Positions 36,801 through 45,729 of a stretch of DNA of 64,000 nt are shown one piece after another. Origin of the DNA: Bacteroidales bacterium (lineage in GTDB: Bacteria; Bacteroidota; Bacteroidia; Bacteroidales; JAADJA01); NCBI GenBank assembly GCA_021740645.1, contig JAIOZL010000013.1:1-64000 (forward strand). Direction: 5' to 3'. The notes beneath the pieces are model-generated. The model ran no database searches, had not been told where the DNA came from, and saw only the letters and a list, made by a program, of their open reading frames with translations. The position numbers and the translations under genes are program-made. How positions within the stretch are numbered: position 1 is the stretch's first letter; every line of letters starts with the position of its first letter.

Positions 36801-37479
36801 TTGAGCGGTGTAGGGTCTTTCCTGTATAGTTTTCCGGTTCCCCCGGAGCATACACAGGTTCGATAAACTGCACATAATTTTGATTAATTATCTTCTCTAA
36901 ATTTGAAATATTCACCCTGGCGACAAGCGTATTGGAAATGGCATCTTCCTGAATAGATTCAACGAACAATCCGTTTAGTTTTTCAAGCCCAAAGCTGAAA
37001 GGTAAATTTCGATAAAAGGAAATAATTACATCCATTTGATTATTTTCCCGCAGTGCCCATTGCGGGTATTTTTTATCAAGGATATATTGATCCTGCTTAT
37101 ATTCCGGCGGTATTTTGGAAAGATGCCTGATGTTAAAATCAGCCAGTTGTTTTAGATCAAAACTGAAAGGAAAGGCCAAGATATAAGCTTTATTCGGAAT
37201 GTAATCGACAAAAACGATTCCTAACTCCTGCAGTTGTGCCTTAATATCCCTGGAAGGAATTTGATAAAATTGTACTATTAAATAATAGTATGAATTTACC
37301 AGGTCATTTTCGGTTATTGGGTTTGCTTTAATAAACTCTGCCGCATTTTCAGCAAGGTTTACATTACCAAATTTAAGAAGCAAATCAAAACGATTATCTG
37401 ATTGCTGAGCATTTGAGCCCATCATTAAAAAGAAAAGATATCCTGTAATAAAGATAAACCTGAGAATAGATTTTTTCAT
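33832..37479 (-). CDS. Secreted subtilisin-like serine protease (S8) with T9SS sorting domain
   Basis: The protein of about 1215 residues has a signal peptide (start at MKKSILRFIF, chosen over an in-frame ATG 12 codons upstream) and a pro-region of about 220 residues. The S8 catalytic triad is complete: Asp250 in LQDDGTIG, His276 in DHGDHCAG, Asn367 in SAGNDGG and Ser447 in SGTSMSCPG. Downstream are a beta-rich P-domain-like segment, Fn3/CARDB-like domains and a MAM-like region (about 980-1120). The T9SS type A sorting domain occupies the last 80 residues. It is predicted to be an exported broad-specificity protease. Confidence 0.9.
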   Translation of the reverse strand: MKKSILRFIFITGYLFFLMMGSNAQQSDNRFDLLLKFGNVNLAENAAEFIKANPITENDLVNSYYYLIVQFYQIPSRDIKAQLQELGIVFVDYIPNKAYILAFPFSFDLKQLADFNIRHLSKIPPEYKQDQYILDKKYPQWALRENNQMDVIISFYRNLPFSFGLEKLNGLFVESIQEDAISNTLVARVNISNLEKIINQNYVQFIEPVYAPGEPENYTGKTLHRSNVLDSKYELGRHYDGTGVNIMLQDDGTIGPHADYEGRIGNQFITTNGGDHGDHCAGIIFGSGNIDPTTSGQAPGATLYTYGAAPLYPGFTSIPSHYGTYDIRISSTSYSNGCNAGYTSLARTMDLQINQYESLMHVFSAGNDGGSDCGYGAGAGWGNITGGHKIGKNVITVANLSETSSLAGSSSRGPAHDGRIKPDISAKGSDVYSTVDPNEYAYKSGTSMSCPGVSGSLGQLYQAYRELNSGDDPKGGFIKGLVLNTADDLGNEGPDFKYGWGQINNLKAVKLLEDERYETDEIDEGNTNIHTFNVPAGTKQLKVMVYWTDKEASIGTNKALLNDLDIQIEDPSSMVHLPWVLSHYPDPDSLNSPATKGMDHLNNMEQVSIDDPAAGSYTLTVDGFEVPWGPQEYYVFYELIMDEINLTYPIGGESFDPGEGVLVRWDAFGETSPFMVEYSLDDGVNWTTANASINANRRYYNWNVPAGITSKARIRVSRDGLSDTSPETFNIMGITDLITYERSCPESVLITWDPVDDAVSYDVYQLGEKYMEVIGNTTADSMLVEGINFENEYWFSVGAIGPDNAVGRRAIAKMKEPGIWNCVFSKDMAITDIISPPIGVLYECQDYSDVTVRVEINNSGLEDMQNVVAYYEFEGGGAISEAIPGTIMAGETIIHEFSSSISLPSTGVYDLTAWIETPDDQNSANDIIEGVCKLKSTQNLNINATETFDSYNNCGFAPDCEDVNCYINVQWFNLQNELNDEIDWRVMNGITPTTGTGPTGDHTSGTISGNFLYLEASGECYNKKAILNSPCIDLSGLSSPGLHFWYNLNGADMGSLHVDIISDGILNKDFIWPISGNFGPEWHEGNLYLDEYAGKTINVRFRGYTGNGELSDMAIDDIIVTEMTGISSNQAGKYMEVSPNPSSGIYQVRMKKSITENTSIKVMDVTGRIVYIDQMSDLNSNDGIYYLDISSLKNGLYYLIVETDTIKLNEKILKL

Positions 37480-37713
37480 AAAATTGAAAAGTTTAAAATG
37501 TTTAACAATATTCAAACAACACCAGATAATGAAGTGTTCAAATGTTTTTCACCCTCTGAATCAGGTATTAAAATTTAGATAATACCATAATAGTTTCCTT
37601 ACAAATTTAAGCAAAATTACTTCATAGCATAAGAAATCTCGACTTGATTTAACCAATGGATAAATTCGGTTAACTAATCTAGTTTAAAAATAATGATAAC
37701 GAAACCAATAAGA

Positions 37714-39081
37714 TTACTTTTCTGCCTGCTTTTTAAGTAGTTCTACTTCAGCTTCCAACTTCTCGATTTTATCGTTTAATTCCTGGATGGCTTTAATGGA
37801 TATGACTGCGAAACCATCATAAACCAAACCTTTAAAACCATCATCAGTTTCCCTGACCAGGTTCGGGAAAAGTGCTTCCACTTCCTGGGCGATAAAGCCA
37901 ATTGACTTAATTGATGAAGGGTCTCCGTCAATATAATGATATGTAGCAGGTTTAAGTTGTTTTACTTTCGGCAGGACAGACTCCAAATAGATAATATCCT
38001 TTTTTAGTCTTAGGTCGGAAGATTGTGTATAAGCACCATCTGTTGAGGAAATATCTGCCCTAAAAAGGTTGTTGTAGTAAAATTTATAGTTTTTTGTTGT
38101 TGTCCCTACACCATTTTCCCAATAATCAGTCGTACTTTGGTGTTCATGACGAATGGATTTATTTGGAATATCTTGTTTAATATGAAGCATCACATCCGGG
38201 GAAAGTGTATTGATACCTACCCAGCCAATATCAGTAATCCTAACTTGAGTAGTGCCAACAGTACCCAGGCTCAATGATTTGGTTGGCTCATCATTGATAA
38301 TATAAGCATTTCCACTTCCGCTCATGCCCATTCTAAGTCCGGATGTGGGCCCCGATGTGTTATCAGATACCCTAATATAGGTTATTCCTGAGGAGGAATG
38401 AACGTTTAGGTTCATATCCCCGGAAGAAGTCCCGATTCCTATCCTGCCCTCATTCGGTTCAATCATCAGTGGAGAAAATGTTGTCCCCGTGGTTTTAACC
38501 ACCCTAAAAGTACCATCAGTCCAGGAAGTCAGGCGCCATTCTATGCCCCCTCCTGTATTAGTTAGGCCAACTGCAGAACCATAACCAGCTGCACTTTTAA
38601 GGGATAAACCTGCTCCCGGACTTGGGTTGCCAATTCCAACGTAGCCATCCTCATAATAAATATTATTTCCTGATTTTAACCAATCAGAACCTGAAAATAA
38701 GGCATAGGGTACACTCATAAGTTCGGCGGTTCCTAATTCCTGGTAGGTGGTTCCTCCTGTCGGGTCCATCTCCACTTTAAGAAATTTGGCATTTGTTCTC
38801 CAGTCAATATCCGCAAATACACCTGAAAGAACATTTCCCTGGCCCACCACAAGATTGGCCAACCCAAAATCATTGGTGTTGACTTGTTGTATTTCTTTAT
38901 ATAAGGCAGGGCCCGCACTGCTTATATCAAGAATGGATAAACGGAAATTAACCAGCTGATTATCCACAATATCTCCGGTGTTATCACGGACGACTGCCTG
39001 GTATTTAAATCCCTGAGGAAGCTGTGCAAAAATATTCATACCTATGAATAGGGCACATAATAAAGTAATTACTCTTGTCAT
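37714..39081 (-). CDS. Tail-fibre-like secreted protein with C-terminal S74 chaperone domain
   Basis: The protein of 455 residues has a signal peptide (start at MTRVITLLCAL, 26 codons inside the frame), a beta-rich shaft with repeats of the type GNVGIGT (about 130-310), and a C-terminal intramolecular chaperone domain (peptidase S74) at about 350-450, with SSDLRLKKDI, IGFIAQEVEALFP and a leucine-rich coiled coil at the end. In phage fibres the S74 domain is cleaved off after trimer assembly; similar proteins on Bacteroidota chromosomes form surface fibres. It is a single gene upstream of no operon partner. Confidence 0.82.
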   Translation of the reverse strand: MTRVITLLCALFIGMNIFAQLPQGFKYQAVVRDNTGDIVDNQLVNFRLSILDISSAGPALYKEIQQVNTNDFGLANLVVGQGNVLSGVFADIDWRTNAKFLKVEMDPTGGTTYQELGTAELMSVPYALFSGSDWLKSGNNIYYEDGYVGIGNPSPGAGLSLKSAAGYGSAVGLTNTGGGIEWRLTSWTDGTFRVVKTTGTTFSPLMIEPNEGRIGIGTSSGDMNLNVHSSSGITYIRVSDNTSGPTSGLRMGMSGSGNAYIINDEPTKSLSLGTVGTTQVRITDIGWVGINTLSPDVMLHIKQDIPNKSIRHEHQSTTDYWENGVGTTTKNYKFYYNNLFRADISSTDGAYTQSSDLRLKKDIIYLESVLPKVKQLKPATYHYIDGDPSSIKSIGFIAQEVEALFPNLVRETDDGFKGLVYDGFAVISIKAIQELNDKIEKLEAEVELLKKQAEK

Positions 39082-39263
39082 GATGGTGTGTTTTAGTTGT
39101 GTGAATTGATAGGCACGAAAATAACGATAATTATAAGTGATTGAAAGCAGGTTTATCAAATTATATTAAGTGACCTTTTCAATTTCTTTAACAAAGAGAA
39201 AAACATGAAGTAATTTATACCAATTCCAAACTATATATGTGTGAAAAATCAATTTGAAAAATA

Positions 39264-39293
39264 TTTGCCAGTATCGTTAAAATTGTAAATTTG
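39264..39293 (+). promoter_or_regulatory. Putative promoter of isocitrate dehydrogenase
   Basis: TTTG at 39264-39267 and TAAATTTG at 39286-39293, separated by 18 bases, match the Bacteroidota consensus. This leaves an untranslated leader of about 50 bases. Confidence 0.55.
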
Positions 39294-39350
39294 AGGCCTT
39301 TATTTTGAAACACAATTAAACATATTATCAATACTTTAAAAGAATAAAAA

Positions 39351-40547
39351 ATGGCAAAAAGAACCATTGTGAGTATGCCTGGAGATGGCATCGGAAAAGT
39401 TGTTTTGGAAGAAACCATTCGTGTCCTCGAAGCCGCAGGATTTAAAGCCAATTATGTTAATGGTGACATCGGCTGGGAATTTTGGTGTAAAGAGGGAAAC
39501 CCTCTTCCGGAGCGTACTATCAAACTGATCGAAGAACACAAAATTGGATTGTTTGGTGCAATTACATCAAAACCCAAAGATGCCGCTTTCGATGAGCTGG
39601 CCCCTGAGTTAAAAGAAAAGGGCCTTGTATACTCAAGTCCAATAGTTGGCCTACGCCAGCATTTTGGATTGGATATTTGTTTGCGGCCCTGTAAATCCTA
39701 CATCGGAAATCCTTTGAACTTTATTCGCAGAGGCCAGGGTGATGCCATTGAGGAACCTGCAGTGGATGTGGCAATTTTCCGCCAGAATACAGAAGGATTA
39801 TATGGCGGTGTTGAATGGAGCAATCCTCCCGACCAGGTATATGAGGCTCTGATGACCCATCCGAAATTCAAGAAAAATTTTGAATGGTGCCCGAAAGAAG
39901 AACTTTCTGTATCAACACGGATATTTACTAAAAAGTATACCGAACGAATATTAAGGGCAGCTTTCGAACATGCTAAAAAATATGGATATAAGTCGGTTAC
40001 CGTTTGTGAAAAACCAAACGTAATTCGCGAAACATCAGGCATGATGTACAAAATGGCCCAGCAAATCCAAAAAGCGGATTATCCAAATATAGAGCTTTGG
40101 AATACCAACATTGATGCACAAATGATGTGGCTGACTAAAAATCCGGAAACATATGGGGTAATAGTAGCGGGAAATATGTTTGGTGATATTGTATCTGATG
40201 GTTTTGCCGGTTTGATTGGTGGATTAGGTTTTGCCTGTTCAGCCCAAATTAATCCTGAAAAAGGCATTGGAGTATTTGAACCTACCCATGGGTCTGCACC
40301 AAAGTATGCCGATTATAAAGTTTCTATTGTCAATCCGATTGCGATGATAGAATCAGCATGTATGATGCTCGATTTTATCGATGAGAACAAAATCGCAGCT
40401 AAAATCCGCAAAGCAGTTGCAGAAGTAATTAAAGAGGGTAAAGTAAGAACCTATGATATGATGAAGATGGCCGGACGGGCTGATGTTGTTGAAAAAGGAG
40501 CAGCCTCTACCCAGCAAATGGCTGATGCAGTAATTGCTAAACTATAA
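39351..40547 (+). CDS. icd: Isocitrate dehydrogenase (isocitrate/isopropylmalate dehydrogenase family)
   Basis: The 398-residue enzyme decarboxylates isocitrate to 2-oxoglutarate in the TCA cycle. It shows MPGDGIG at the N-terminus, substrate-binding LRQHFGLDICLRP, FRQNTEGLYGGVEW, and the conserved GNMFGDIVSDGFAGLIGGLG. The cofactor loop THGSAPKYA keeps Lys-Tyr, which in E. coli ICDH favours NADP+. It lies near aconitase (42.0 kb). A promoter of the expected type is visible upstream. Confidence 0.88.
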   Translation: MAKRTIVSMPGDGIGKVVLEETIRVLEAAGFKANYVNGDIGWEFWCKEGNPLPERTIKLIEEHKIGLFGAITSKPKDAAFDELAPELKEKGLVYSSPIVGLRQHFGLDICLRPCKSYIGNPLNFIRRGQGDAIEEPAVDVAIFRQNTEGLYGGVEWSNPPDQVYEALMTHPKFKKNFEWCPKEELSVSTRIFTKKYTERILRAAFEHAKKYGYKSVTVCEKPNVIRETSGMMYKMAQQIQKADYPNIELWNTNIDAQMMWLTKNPETYGVIVAGNMFGDIVSDGFAGLIGGLGFACSAQINPEKGIGVFEPTHGSAPKYADYKVSIVNPIAMIESACMMLDFIDENKIAAKIRKAVAEVIKEGKVRTYDMMKMAGRADVVEKGAASTQQMADAVIAKL

Positions 40548-40552
40548 GTTAT

Positions 40553-40615
40553 TCACGCTAAGGTGCAGAGGAAAAATAAATATTTTTTTTCACGTCTTTA
40601 CGCCTTTGCGTGAGA
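40553..40615. repeat. Short imperfect inverted repeat after icd
   Basis: CACGCTAAGGTG and CGCCTTTGCGTG face each other over about 50 bases. The sequence resembles the CACGCAAAGGCGCAAAGACG-type repeat seen in other Bacteroidota. It may act as a weak terminator. Confidence 0.4.
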
Positions 40616-40647
40616 TTTTAATTGGTGATTAATATAACTCAAAAAAA

Positions 40648-41199
40648 ATGAATAAAACAGTATTAAAACTCTGGCCGGAACTGGAATGGATCAAAGATGA
40701 ATCACTCAGGGAACAAACGGCTAAAACCTGGGAGCTGGCCCTTGAAAGAAGTGTGCTTACACCCGATGATTTGAATCGTATTCCCTTCACCCTTTTATGC
40801 GGACCTGATCTAAAGGTGACCTTTATGGATCACAAACGTTCTGTGGTGCATATTGCCCGCGATGCCGGACAGAAAATAAACGATATGTACAAAGGGGAAC
40901 TTACCTGCAACATGGATGTATTGATAGCAGGAGCTATTTTAGCTGATGTGGGTAAATTGCTGGAATATGTTTTGGATGGTAACGGCAAAGCCGTGCAGGG
41001 AACCTATGGAAAATACCTGAGGCACCCTTTCAGTGGTGTTTCTTTGGCTGAGGAATGTAATGTTCCTGCTGAAGTTTGCCATATTATTGCAACCCATGCA
41101 GGAGAAGGAAATATGGTGAAAAGAACTACCGAAGCTTATGTGGTTCACCATGCCGACTTCATGACATTCTTACCCTTTAAAGAAAGGCTGGTTGTATAA
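40648..41199 (+). CDS. HD-domain-like protein with altered HD motif
   Basis: The 183-residue protein has an HD phosphohydrolase layout, with HKRSVVHIARDAG and a late HHADFM, but the usual His-Asp pair (HDxGK) reads AILADVGK, so Ala99 replaces the metal-binding His while Asp100 stays. Other ligand histidines (residues near 65, 131 and 150) remain. Loss of metal binding at the classical site is likely, so a regulatory or a non-standard phosphohydrolase role is possible. It lies between icd and the PrsW-like gene on the same strand. The relation to them is not clear. Confidence 0.75.
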   Translation: MNKTVLKLWPELEWIKDESLREQTAKTWELALERSVLTPDDLNRIPFTLLCGPDLKVTFMDHKRSVVHIARDAGQKINDMYKGELTCNMDVLIAGAILADVGKLLEYVLDGNGKAVQGTYGKYLRHPFSGVSLAEECNVPAEVCHIIATHAGEGNMVKRTTEAYVVHHADFMTFLPFKERLVV

Positions 41200-41307
41200 G
41201 AGGATTTATCCGGGGAAGGCGTTCAATTTGTAAAAATGATAAAGCTTGAAATCATGACAAGGATAGCTCTATACGCTAAATGGCCACTTTACCTTTAACT
41301 TTTTACC

Positions 41308-41982
41308 ATGAATTTAATTGCTCTTGCTTCTGCTCCGGTTATCATTATCCTTGTATATGTATATATAAGAGACAAGTATGAGCGTGAACCTCTTGGCTTG
41401 CTTTTTAAGGCACTGTTGGCCGGGGCCCTTACCGTTATTCCAGTCCTCCTTGTTAATTCTCAAATTGAACCCTTTAAAGATAATTTTACAGGCTTATTTC
41501 AAACAGCCTATGTAGCATTTATTGTTGCTGCTGTAGTAGAGGAAGCTTTTAAGTTCCTTGCTTTGTATTTGATTATCTGGCGAAACAAAGAATTTAATGA
41601 GAAGTTTGACGGGATAGTTTATGCTGTATTTATTTCCCTTGGATTTGCCCTGGTAGAAAATATATTTTACGTAAATAAATTTGGCGAAACCACCGGTTAT
41701 ATGCGGGCACTTACTGCCGTTCCCGCACATGCTTTGTTCGGGGTGGCAATGGGCTATTATTTTGCTTTAGCAAAATTCAGTAAAGGGCGAAACGGGTATT
41801 ATTTATTGATGGCTTTGGCCATGCCTGTTCTATTGCATGGAGTTTATGACTTTCTGTTAATGGCTCACATGAACATTTTCCTCCTCATCTTTGTACCTTT
41901 TATATTCTACCTCTGGAAAGCAGGATATAAAAAGATGAAAATATTGTCGGATAATTCCAGATTTAAAAAAGATATATCATAA
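41308..41982 (+). CDS. PrsW family intramembrane metalloprotease
   Basis: The 224-residue protein has about seven predicted membrane helices. The family motifs are AAVVEEAFKF (EExxK), VENIFY and the later conserved HALFG and LHGVYDF. PrsW in Bacillus starts regulated intramembrane proteolysis of an anti-sigma factor; the substrate here is unknown. It follows the HD-like gene by about 110 bases and precedes aconitase by 33 bases. Confidence 0.85.
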   Translation: MNLIALASAPVIIILVYVYIRDKYEREPLGLLFKALLAGALTVIPVLLVNSQIEPFKDNFTGLFQTAYVAFIVAAVVEEAFKFLALYLIIWRNKEFNEKFDGIVYAVFISLGFALVENIFYVNKFGETTGYMRALTAVPAHALFGVAMGYYFALAKFSKGRNGYYLLMALAMPVLLHGVYDFLLMAHMNIFLLIFVPFIFYLWKAGYKKMKILSDNSRFKKDIS

Positions 41983-42015
41983 AATTTCCATTTAATTTTG
42001 CCAAAAATATTTCAC

Positions 42016-43818
42016 ATGACAATTATAGAAAAAATCATAGCGAAGCACTCGAAATTCGATAAGGTTAAACCGGGTGACATTGTAGACATTGAAATCGATG
42101 CAAGGGTAGCCCGCGACTTTGGCGGGGCTAATGTAATAAAACACATTGAAGACAATAACCTGAAAATCGATGATGTTAAAAAGACCTTTTTTACCTTTGA
42201 TACCAACCCTACAGGTTCAGATCAAAAGTATGCGGCTAACCAGCATATTATCCGTCAATTTGCCCGCAAGCATGGCATTAAGGTTTTTGATATCAATAAC
42301 GGGATTGGCACGCATACATTAATTGCTGAGGGTGTTGCTATTCCTGGTGCAACTGCTTTAACCACCGATTCGCATGCAAACATTTTAGGTGCCATAGGTG
42401 CATTTGGGCAGGGAATGGGTGATAAGGATATTGCCGCGGCATTTAATAAAGGGAAAGTCTGGTTTAAAGTTCCAAAGTCGGTGAAGATTAAACTAACAGG
42501 TAAAAGGCCAAATGGAGTGAGTGCCAAAGATGTTGTATTGAATCTTTTAAACCGTTTTGGTGCAAATTCACTTTTGGGTTATGCTGTAGAAATTGAGGGT
42601 GAAGAAGTAGATAAGTTCACCATGGATGAGCGAATTACGATTTCTTCAATGGGTACTGAAATGGGTACTATCATCATCTTCTTTACACCAAACAAGGAAG
42701 TGATGGACTATTGCGAAGCAGCAGCCGGAAGAAAACTGGAAGTTATAGCTGCCGACCCGGACGCAAAATATGAACAGGAATTTGAAGTGAAGCTGGATGA
42801 GTTTGTAACCATGGTTTCACTGCCAGGGAAACCCCACGATGCAGTGAATATCCTGGAAGCTAAAAAAGTTAAGATCGACTCCGCTTTTGTTGGAAGTTGT
42901 ACCAATGGCAGAATGGAAGACCTGAGGGCAGTAGCGAATATTCTCAAAGGCCGTAAAGTAGCTCCGGGAGTCGTATTGAAGATAGTTCCAACAACTAATG
43001 AAATGTGGGATCAATGCCTTGAAGAAGGATTATTCAAAATATTTAAAGATGCGGGTGCAATGGTTTCCAATGCCGGATGTGCCGGATGTGCAGCCGGACA
43101 GGTAGGTCAAAACGGACCTGGTGAAATTACAATAAGTACTGGTAACAGGAATTTCCCGGGGAAACAGGGTAAAGGCAGTGTTTACCTTGCTTCACCGGCC
43201 ACCGTTGCTGCTAGTGCAGTGGCAGGATACATAACTACCTTTGATGATATCCCAGACGAACCGGCAGTATTCTTACCTGATGAAACCAGAGTAGTGGAAC
43301 TTAAATCTTCTTCCTCAGATAAGCCTGTGACAAAGGATTCTGTTATTGAAGGGCGCGTTTGGTATATCAAAGAGGATAACATAGATACGGATATGATCTT
43401 CCATAATCGTTACCTCACCATTACCAATATAGATGAAATGGGCCAGTACACTTTTGATAACTTGGAGGGTTATGAAGATTTTGCAAAGAAGGCTAAACCG
43501 GGAGATATCGTTGTGGTTAAGAAGAATTTTGGAAGCGGGAGTTCACGCCAGCAGGCGGTGGATTGTTTTAAATCCCTTGGTGTTCAGGCTGTAGTTGCTG
43601 AATCCTTTGGTGCAATTTACGAACGAAATGCCATCAACGCAGCTTTCCCAATCGTAACGTATACCTCAATTGATGAACTCGATTTACAGGATGGTGATAA
43701 CATCCGGGTCGATTTTGAAAGGGGTGAGATTACTAACCTGAAAAACAATAAAACGGTTGAAGGAGAAAAATTCTCGGAAGTTCAGTTAGAGATATATCAA
43801 AATGGTGGATTGTTTTAA
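42016..43818 (+). CDS. Aconitate hydratase, homoaconitase/LeuCD-like fused form
   Basis: The 600-residue enzyme converts citrate to isocitrate. The catalytic large-subunit-like part (about 1-410) carries the three iron-sulfur cysteines: Cys295 in GSCTNG, and Cys355 and Cys358 in NAGCAGCAAG. A swivel domain (about 440-590; GRVWYIKEDNIDTD, VKKNFGSGSSRQQAVD) is fused in the same chain, as in short mitochondrial-like or archaeal types. An upstream in-frame TTG exists at 41998, but ATG 42016 (MTIIEKIIAKHS) is the natural start. A terminator follows at 43845-43867. Confidence 0.88.
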   Translation: MTIIEKIIAKHSKFDKVKPGDIVDIEIDARVARDFGGANVIKHIEDNNLKIDDVKKTFFTFDTNPTGSDQKYAANQHIIRQFARKHGIKVFDINNGIGTHTLIAEGVAIPGATALTTDSHANILGAIGAFGQGMGDKDIAAAFNKGKVWFKVPKSVKIKLTGKRPNGVSAKDVVLNLLNRFGANSLLGYAVEIEGEEVDKFTMDERITISSMGTEMGTIIIFFTPNKEVMDYCEAAAGRKLEVIAADPDAKYEQEFEVKLDEFVTMVSLPGKPHDAVNILEAKKVKIDSAFVGSCTNGRMEDLRAVANILKGRKVAPGVVLKIVPTTNEMWDQCLEEGLFKIFKDAGAMVSNAGCAGCAAGQVGQNGPGEITISTGNRNFPGKQGKGSVYLASPATVAASAVAGYITTFDDIPDEPAVFLPDETRVVELKSSSSDKPVTKDSVIEGRVWYIKEDNIDTDMIFHNRYLTITNIDEMGQYTFDNLEGYEDFAKKAKPGDIVVVKKNFGSGSSRQQAVDCFKSLGVQAVVAESFGAIYERNAINAAFPIVTYTSIDELDLQDGDNIRVDFERGEITNLKNNKTVEGEKFSEVQLEIYQNGGLF

Positions 43819-43844
43819 TTAAAAAATTATTGTCAATAATAAAG

Positions 43845-43873
43845 GGCCATCCAATAATTGGACGGCCTTTTTT
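43845..43873 (+). terminator. Terminator after aconitase
   Basis: The stem GGCCATCCAA (43845-43854) / TTGGACGGCC (43858-43867) has one mismatch and a TAA loop, and is followed by six T residues. Confidence 0.8.
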
Positions 43874-43885
43874 GTTATACTTTTG
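43858..43885 (+). promoter_or_regulatory. Putative promoter of mrdA overlapping the aconitase terminator
   Basis: TACTTTTG at 43878-43885 is a perfect TAnnTTTG -7 element. A TTGG at 43858-43861 sits 16-17 bases upstream, inside the terminator stem, so terminator and promoter share sequence. Confidence 0.4.
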
Positions 43886-43917
43886 TGTTTGATCAAATAA
43901 GAGCAAGGAGCCTGTAA

Positions 43918-45729
43918 ATGCAGCGAAACTTTACCGAACGGAAATATATTATCATTGGCTTGTTTATTGTTGTAAGCCTTATCTATCTCATTCGGCTTTT
44001 TTATCTTCAAGTCCTGGATGATACCTATATTTTGTCAGCAGAAAGTAATGTTTTAAGAAAGAATATTATCTATCCCAACCGGGGCCTGATTTACGACCGT
44101 AATAATAAACTCCTGGTGTATGACGAAGCTGCCTACGACCTGATGATCATTCCGGGGCAGGTGAAAGAAATAGATACTGCTGAATTCTGCACTTTGCTAG
44201 GTATTACTGATTCAATTTTTCAACTGAAAATGAAAAGGGTAAATAAGTATTCGAGGTATAAACCTTCCATATTTATTTCACAAATCACAAAGGAGGAATT
44301 TGGCTTCATCGAAGAAAAAATGTTTAAGTTTCCTGGTTTTTTTGTTCAGTCCAGGTCTTTACGCAAATACCCAATTCCCATAGCTTCTCACACATTGGGT
44401 TATATCGGGGAAGTAAATAATAAGGATATAGAAAAGGATGCTTATTATAAAAGTGGTGATTACATTGGTAAAAGTGGCCTTGAACGCTTTTATGAAAAGG
44501 AGTTGCGCGGTAAGAAAGGGGTAGAGATCGTGATGGTGGATGTGCACAACCGCGAACAAGGCAGTTATCGAAGTGGCCGATATGATACCATTTCGGAACA
44601 GGGTAAAAATCTTTATTTGTCCATTGATGCAGATCTCCAGGCTTATGGAGAGCAATTAATGCAGAATAAGTTGGGAAGTATTGTAGCCATCGACCCAAAT
44701 ACGGGTGGCATATTAGCCTTTGTGACCAGCCCGGTATACGACCCCAATCTACTGGTAGGGAGAGTGAGAGGCGATAACTTCAACAAACTCAATACCGATT
44801 CACTTAAGCCATTACTTAACCGGGCAATTATGGGAAACTACCCCCCCGGTTCCACATTTAAAATGGTCAATGCACTGGTAGGATTACAGGAAGGTGTTTT
44901 ACATGAAGGAACGAGATATTCATGCAGTGGGCCTGCTTCCACCCCAATCCGATGTACGCACAACCATATCTCCCCACTGGCCCTTCAGATGGCCATTGAA
45001 CAGTCGTGTAATCCTTATTTCTGGAATGTTTACAGGTCGATTATCACAAACTACCCCTCTTCAAAGGAGGCTTATACTATTTGGCGGCAACATGTCTTAA
45101 GCCTGGGTTTTGGGCAGGAATTTAATACTGATATCCCTTTTGAACTGGGCGGAAATATACCTCCTGCCGAATACTTTGATAAAGTTTATGGGGAGGGGCA
45201 TTGGAATGCTTTTACCATTCGGTCGTTGGCCATCGGACAGGGTGAAATCCTGGTAACTCCTCTGCAGTTAGCCAATCTTGCAGCTGTTATTGCCAATAAA
45301 GGATTTTATTACCCCCCGCATTTGGTAACTGCCGTCGGGACAAAGCAAAATAAAATTGAGGCATTTACCGAGAAAAAAAACTCAAGCATTGCTCCTGAAA
45401 ATTTTACCGTAGTGCAGGAGGCCATGCTTGAAGTGTTTGAGGGGGAACATGGTACTGCCCGCTGGGCGAAACTTCCGGGGGTTCATATTTGCGGTAAAAC
45501 AGGAACAGTTCAAAACCCGCATGGTGAGGACCATTCCATGTTTATTGCGTTTGCACCCCTCGAAAATCCCCAAATAGCCATAACAGTGATCGTTGAAAAC
45601 TCAGGATATGGATCTACCTGGGCAGCACCTATTGCCAGTTTGCTGGTCGAAAAATATTTAAATGATACGATCACCCGTCCTCAAATAGAAAAAAGAATGT
45701 TAGCCGGAAACCTGATCCATAAAAAATGA
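43918..45729 (+). CDS. mrdA: Penicillin-binding protein 2 (elongation transpeptidase)
   Basis: The 603-residue transpeptidase is anchored by one N-terminal helix (about 10-30). Its pedestal domain (about 45-220) is followed by the transpeptidase domain, with SxxK Ser312-Lys315 (GSTFK), SxN Ser363-Asn365 (EQSCN) and KTG 527-529 (CGKTG). With RodA it makes the side-wall peptidoglycan. It overlaps rodA by four bases. The mreBCD genes that usually precede it in Bacteroidota are not next to it here. Confidence 0.94.
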   Translation: MQRNFTERKYIIIGLFIVVSLIYLIRLFYLQVLDDTYILSAESNVLRKNIIYPNRGLIYDRNNKLLVYDEAAYDLMIIPGQVKEIDTAEFCTLLGITDSIFQLKMKRVNKYSRYKPSIFISQITKEEFGFIEEKMFKFPGFFVQSRSLRKYPIPIASHTLGYIGEVNNKDIEKDAYYKSGDYIGKSGLERFYEKELRGKKGVEIVMVDVHNREQGSYRSGRYDTISEQGKNLYLSIDADLQAYGEQLMQNKLGSIVAIDPNTGGILAFVTSPVYDPNLLVGRVRGDNFNKLNTDSLKPLLNRAIMGNYPPGSTFKMVNALVGLQEGVLHEGTRYSCSGPASTPIRCTHNHISPLALQMAIEQSCNPYFWNVYRSIITNYPSSKEAYTIWRQHVLSLGFGQEFNTDIPFELGGNIPPAEYFDKVYGEGHWNAFTIRSLAIGQGEILVTPLQLANLAAVIANKGFYYPPHLVTAVGTKQNKIEAFTEKKNSSIAPENFTVVQEAMLEVFEGEHGTARWAKLPGVHICGKTGTVQNPHGEDHSMFIAFAPLENPQIAITVIVENSGYGSTWAAPIASLLVEKYLNDTITRPQIEKRMLAGNLIHKK

